A stretch of 5,310 nucleotides of DNA from Bryobacterales bacterium. GTDB lineage: Bacteria; Acidobacteriota; Terriglobia; Bryobacterales; Bryobacteraceae. The translations under genes were made by a program, and so were the position numbers. Positions 5,153-5,310 of this stretch are shown in pieces (within the stretch, counting starts at the first letter, position 1; every line of letters starts with the position of its first letter). The notes under the pieces were generated by a model. That model saw nothing but the letters and a program-made list of their open reading frames with translations, did no database searches and was not told the DNA's origin. The DNA lies in assembly GCA_020853155.1 (NCBI GenBank), contig JADYZL010000040.1, positions 1-5,310 of the forward strand, given 5' to 3'.

Positions 5153-5310
5153 TCGATGTGTGTATCCGTGTGGGAGCCGTGCCCACAATCGGCAAGCCCG
5201 GGATGATCGAACTTCAGCACCAGCGCATACGGGGAGTCGCTGGTAGTGAACCGGTTCTTGAGGTTCTTTCGCTGCACTAACCCGAGCCGTGCTTTGAGAC
5301 AGTACTTGGC
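5146..5310 (-). CDS. C-terminal 54 residues of an unidentified protein with a Cys/His-rich tail (partial)
   Basis: A minus-strand frame is open from the right edge to TGA at 5148-5146. It reads with normal codon choice: AKYCLKARLGLVQRKNLKNR, then FTTSDSPYALVLKFDHPG, then LADCGHGSHTDTHIEC. The start lies outside the window, or less likely at GTG 5277, which lacks a Shine-Dalgarno sequence. Its stop overlaps the metallopeptidase ATG within ATGTTGA, a classic coupling arrangement. The last 13 residues hold two Cys and three His, a possible metal site. I do not recognise the family. Because there is no start codon in the window, reality of the gene rests on the open frame, the overlap and the plausible sequence. 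Confidence 0.55.
   Translation of the reverse strand, partial: AKYCLKARLGLVQRKNLKNRFTTSDSPYALVLKFDHPGLADCGHGSHTDTHIEC

Noticed and set aside
5153..5188. Extending the metallopeptidase to TTG 5188
   Set aside because: The extra 12 residues overlap a plausible upstream coding frame for 43 bases, the TTG has no ribosome site, and ATG 5152 gives the usual short stop-start overlap.
1..5310. CRISPR array, tRNA, rRNA, insertion sequence or prophage genes
   Set aside because: No regularly spaced repeats, cloverleaf-like segments, transposase motifs or long terminal repeats were seen.

Overview
This is a GC-rich bacterial window, densely packed with genes, with GTG and TTG starts mixed among ATG starts. 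No RNA gene, mobile element or CRISPR array is visible. The mix of families (DUF4332, DUF4230, a GRGRGHA-type glycosyltransferase, QueD followed by a BadF/NagK-type kinase) suggests a soil-type bacterium, perhaps an Acidobacteriota. That assignment is inference from family content only; no marker gene is present.

Layout: positions 1-3022 hold six genes read on the minus strand. In transcription order they are a 254-residue protein of unknown function (TTG start, 3022-2258), a DUF4230 membrane-anchored protein (2185-1565), the fluoride channel CrcB/FluC (1516-1142), a DUF4332 helix-hairpin-helix protein (1032-625), QueD 6-carboxytetrahydropterin synthase (493 or 523 to 137), and the N-terminus of a BadF/BcrA-type sugar kinase that runs off the left edge (134-1). 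Gaps are 72, 48, 109, about 100 and 2 bases. The last pair is translationally coupled. A GC-rich hairpin lies just after the DUF4332 gene and may divide the run into two transcription units.

Positions 3023-3169 are a divergent intergenic region. It contains two tandem 15-bp units, each centred on a perfect 10-bp palindrome with a CACGTG core. The units differ at only two positions, and those two positions pair with each other in the palindrome, so symmetry is kept. This looks like a duplicated operator and is the strongest unexplained signal in the window.

A MurG-like GT-B glycosyltransferase (3170-4258, plus strand) then meets, tail to tail with only 9 bases between stop codons, a minus-strand zincin-type metallopeptidase (5152-4268). 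The peptidase gene overlaps by 7 bases the 3' end of another minus-strand gene that enters from the right edge (5310-5146), whose last 13 residues are rich in Cys and His.

Most of the content is housekeeping or widely conserved (queuosine precursor synthesis, fluoride export, sugar phosphorylation, glycosyl transfer). The parts not explained by known families are the tandem palindromes, the 254-residue protein, and the peptidase with its Cys/His-tailed partner.
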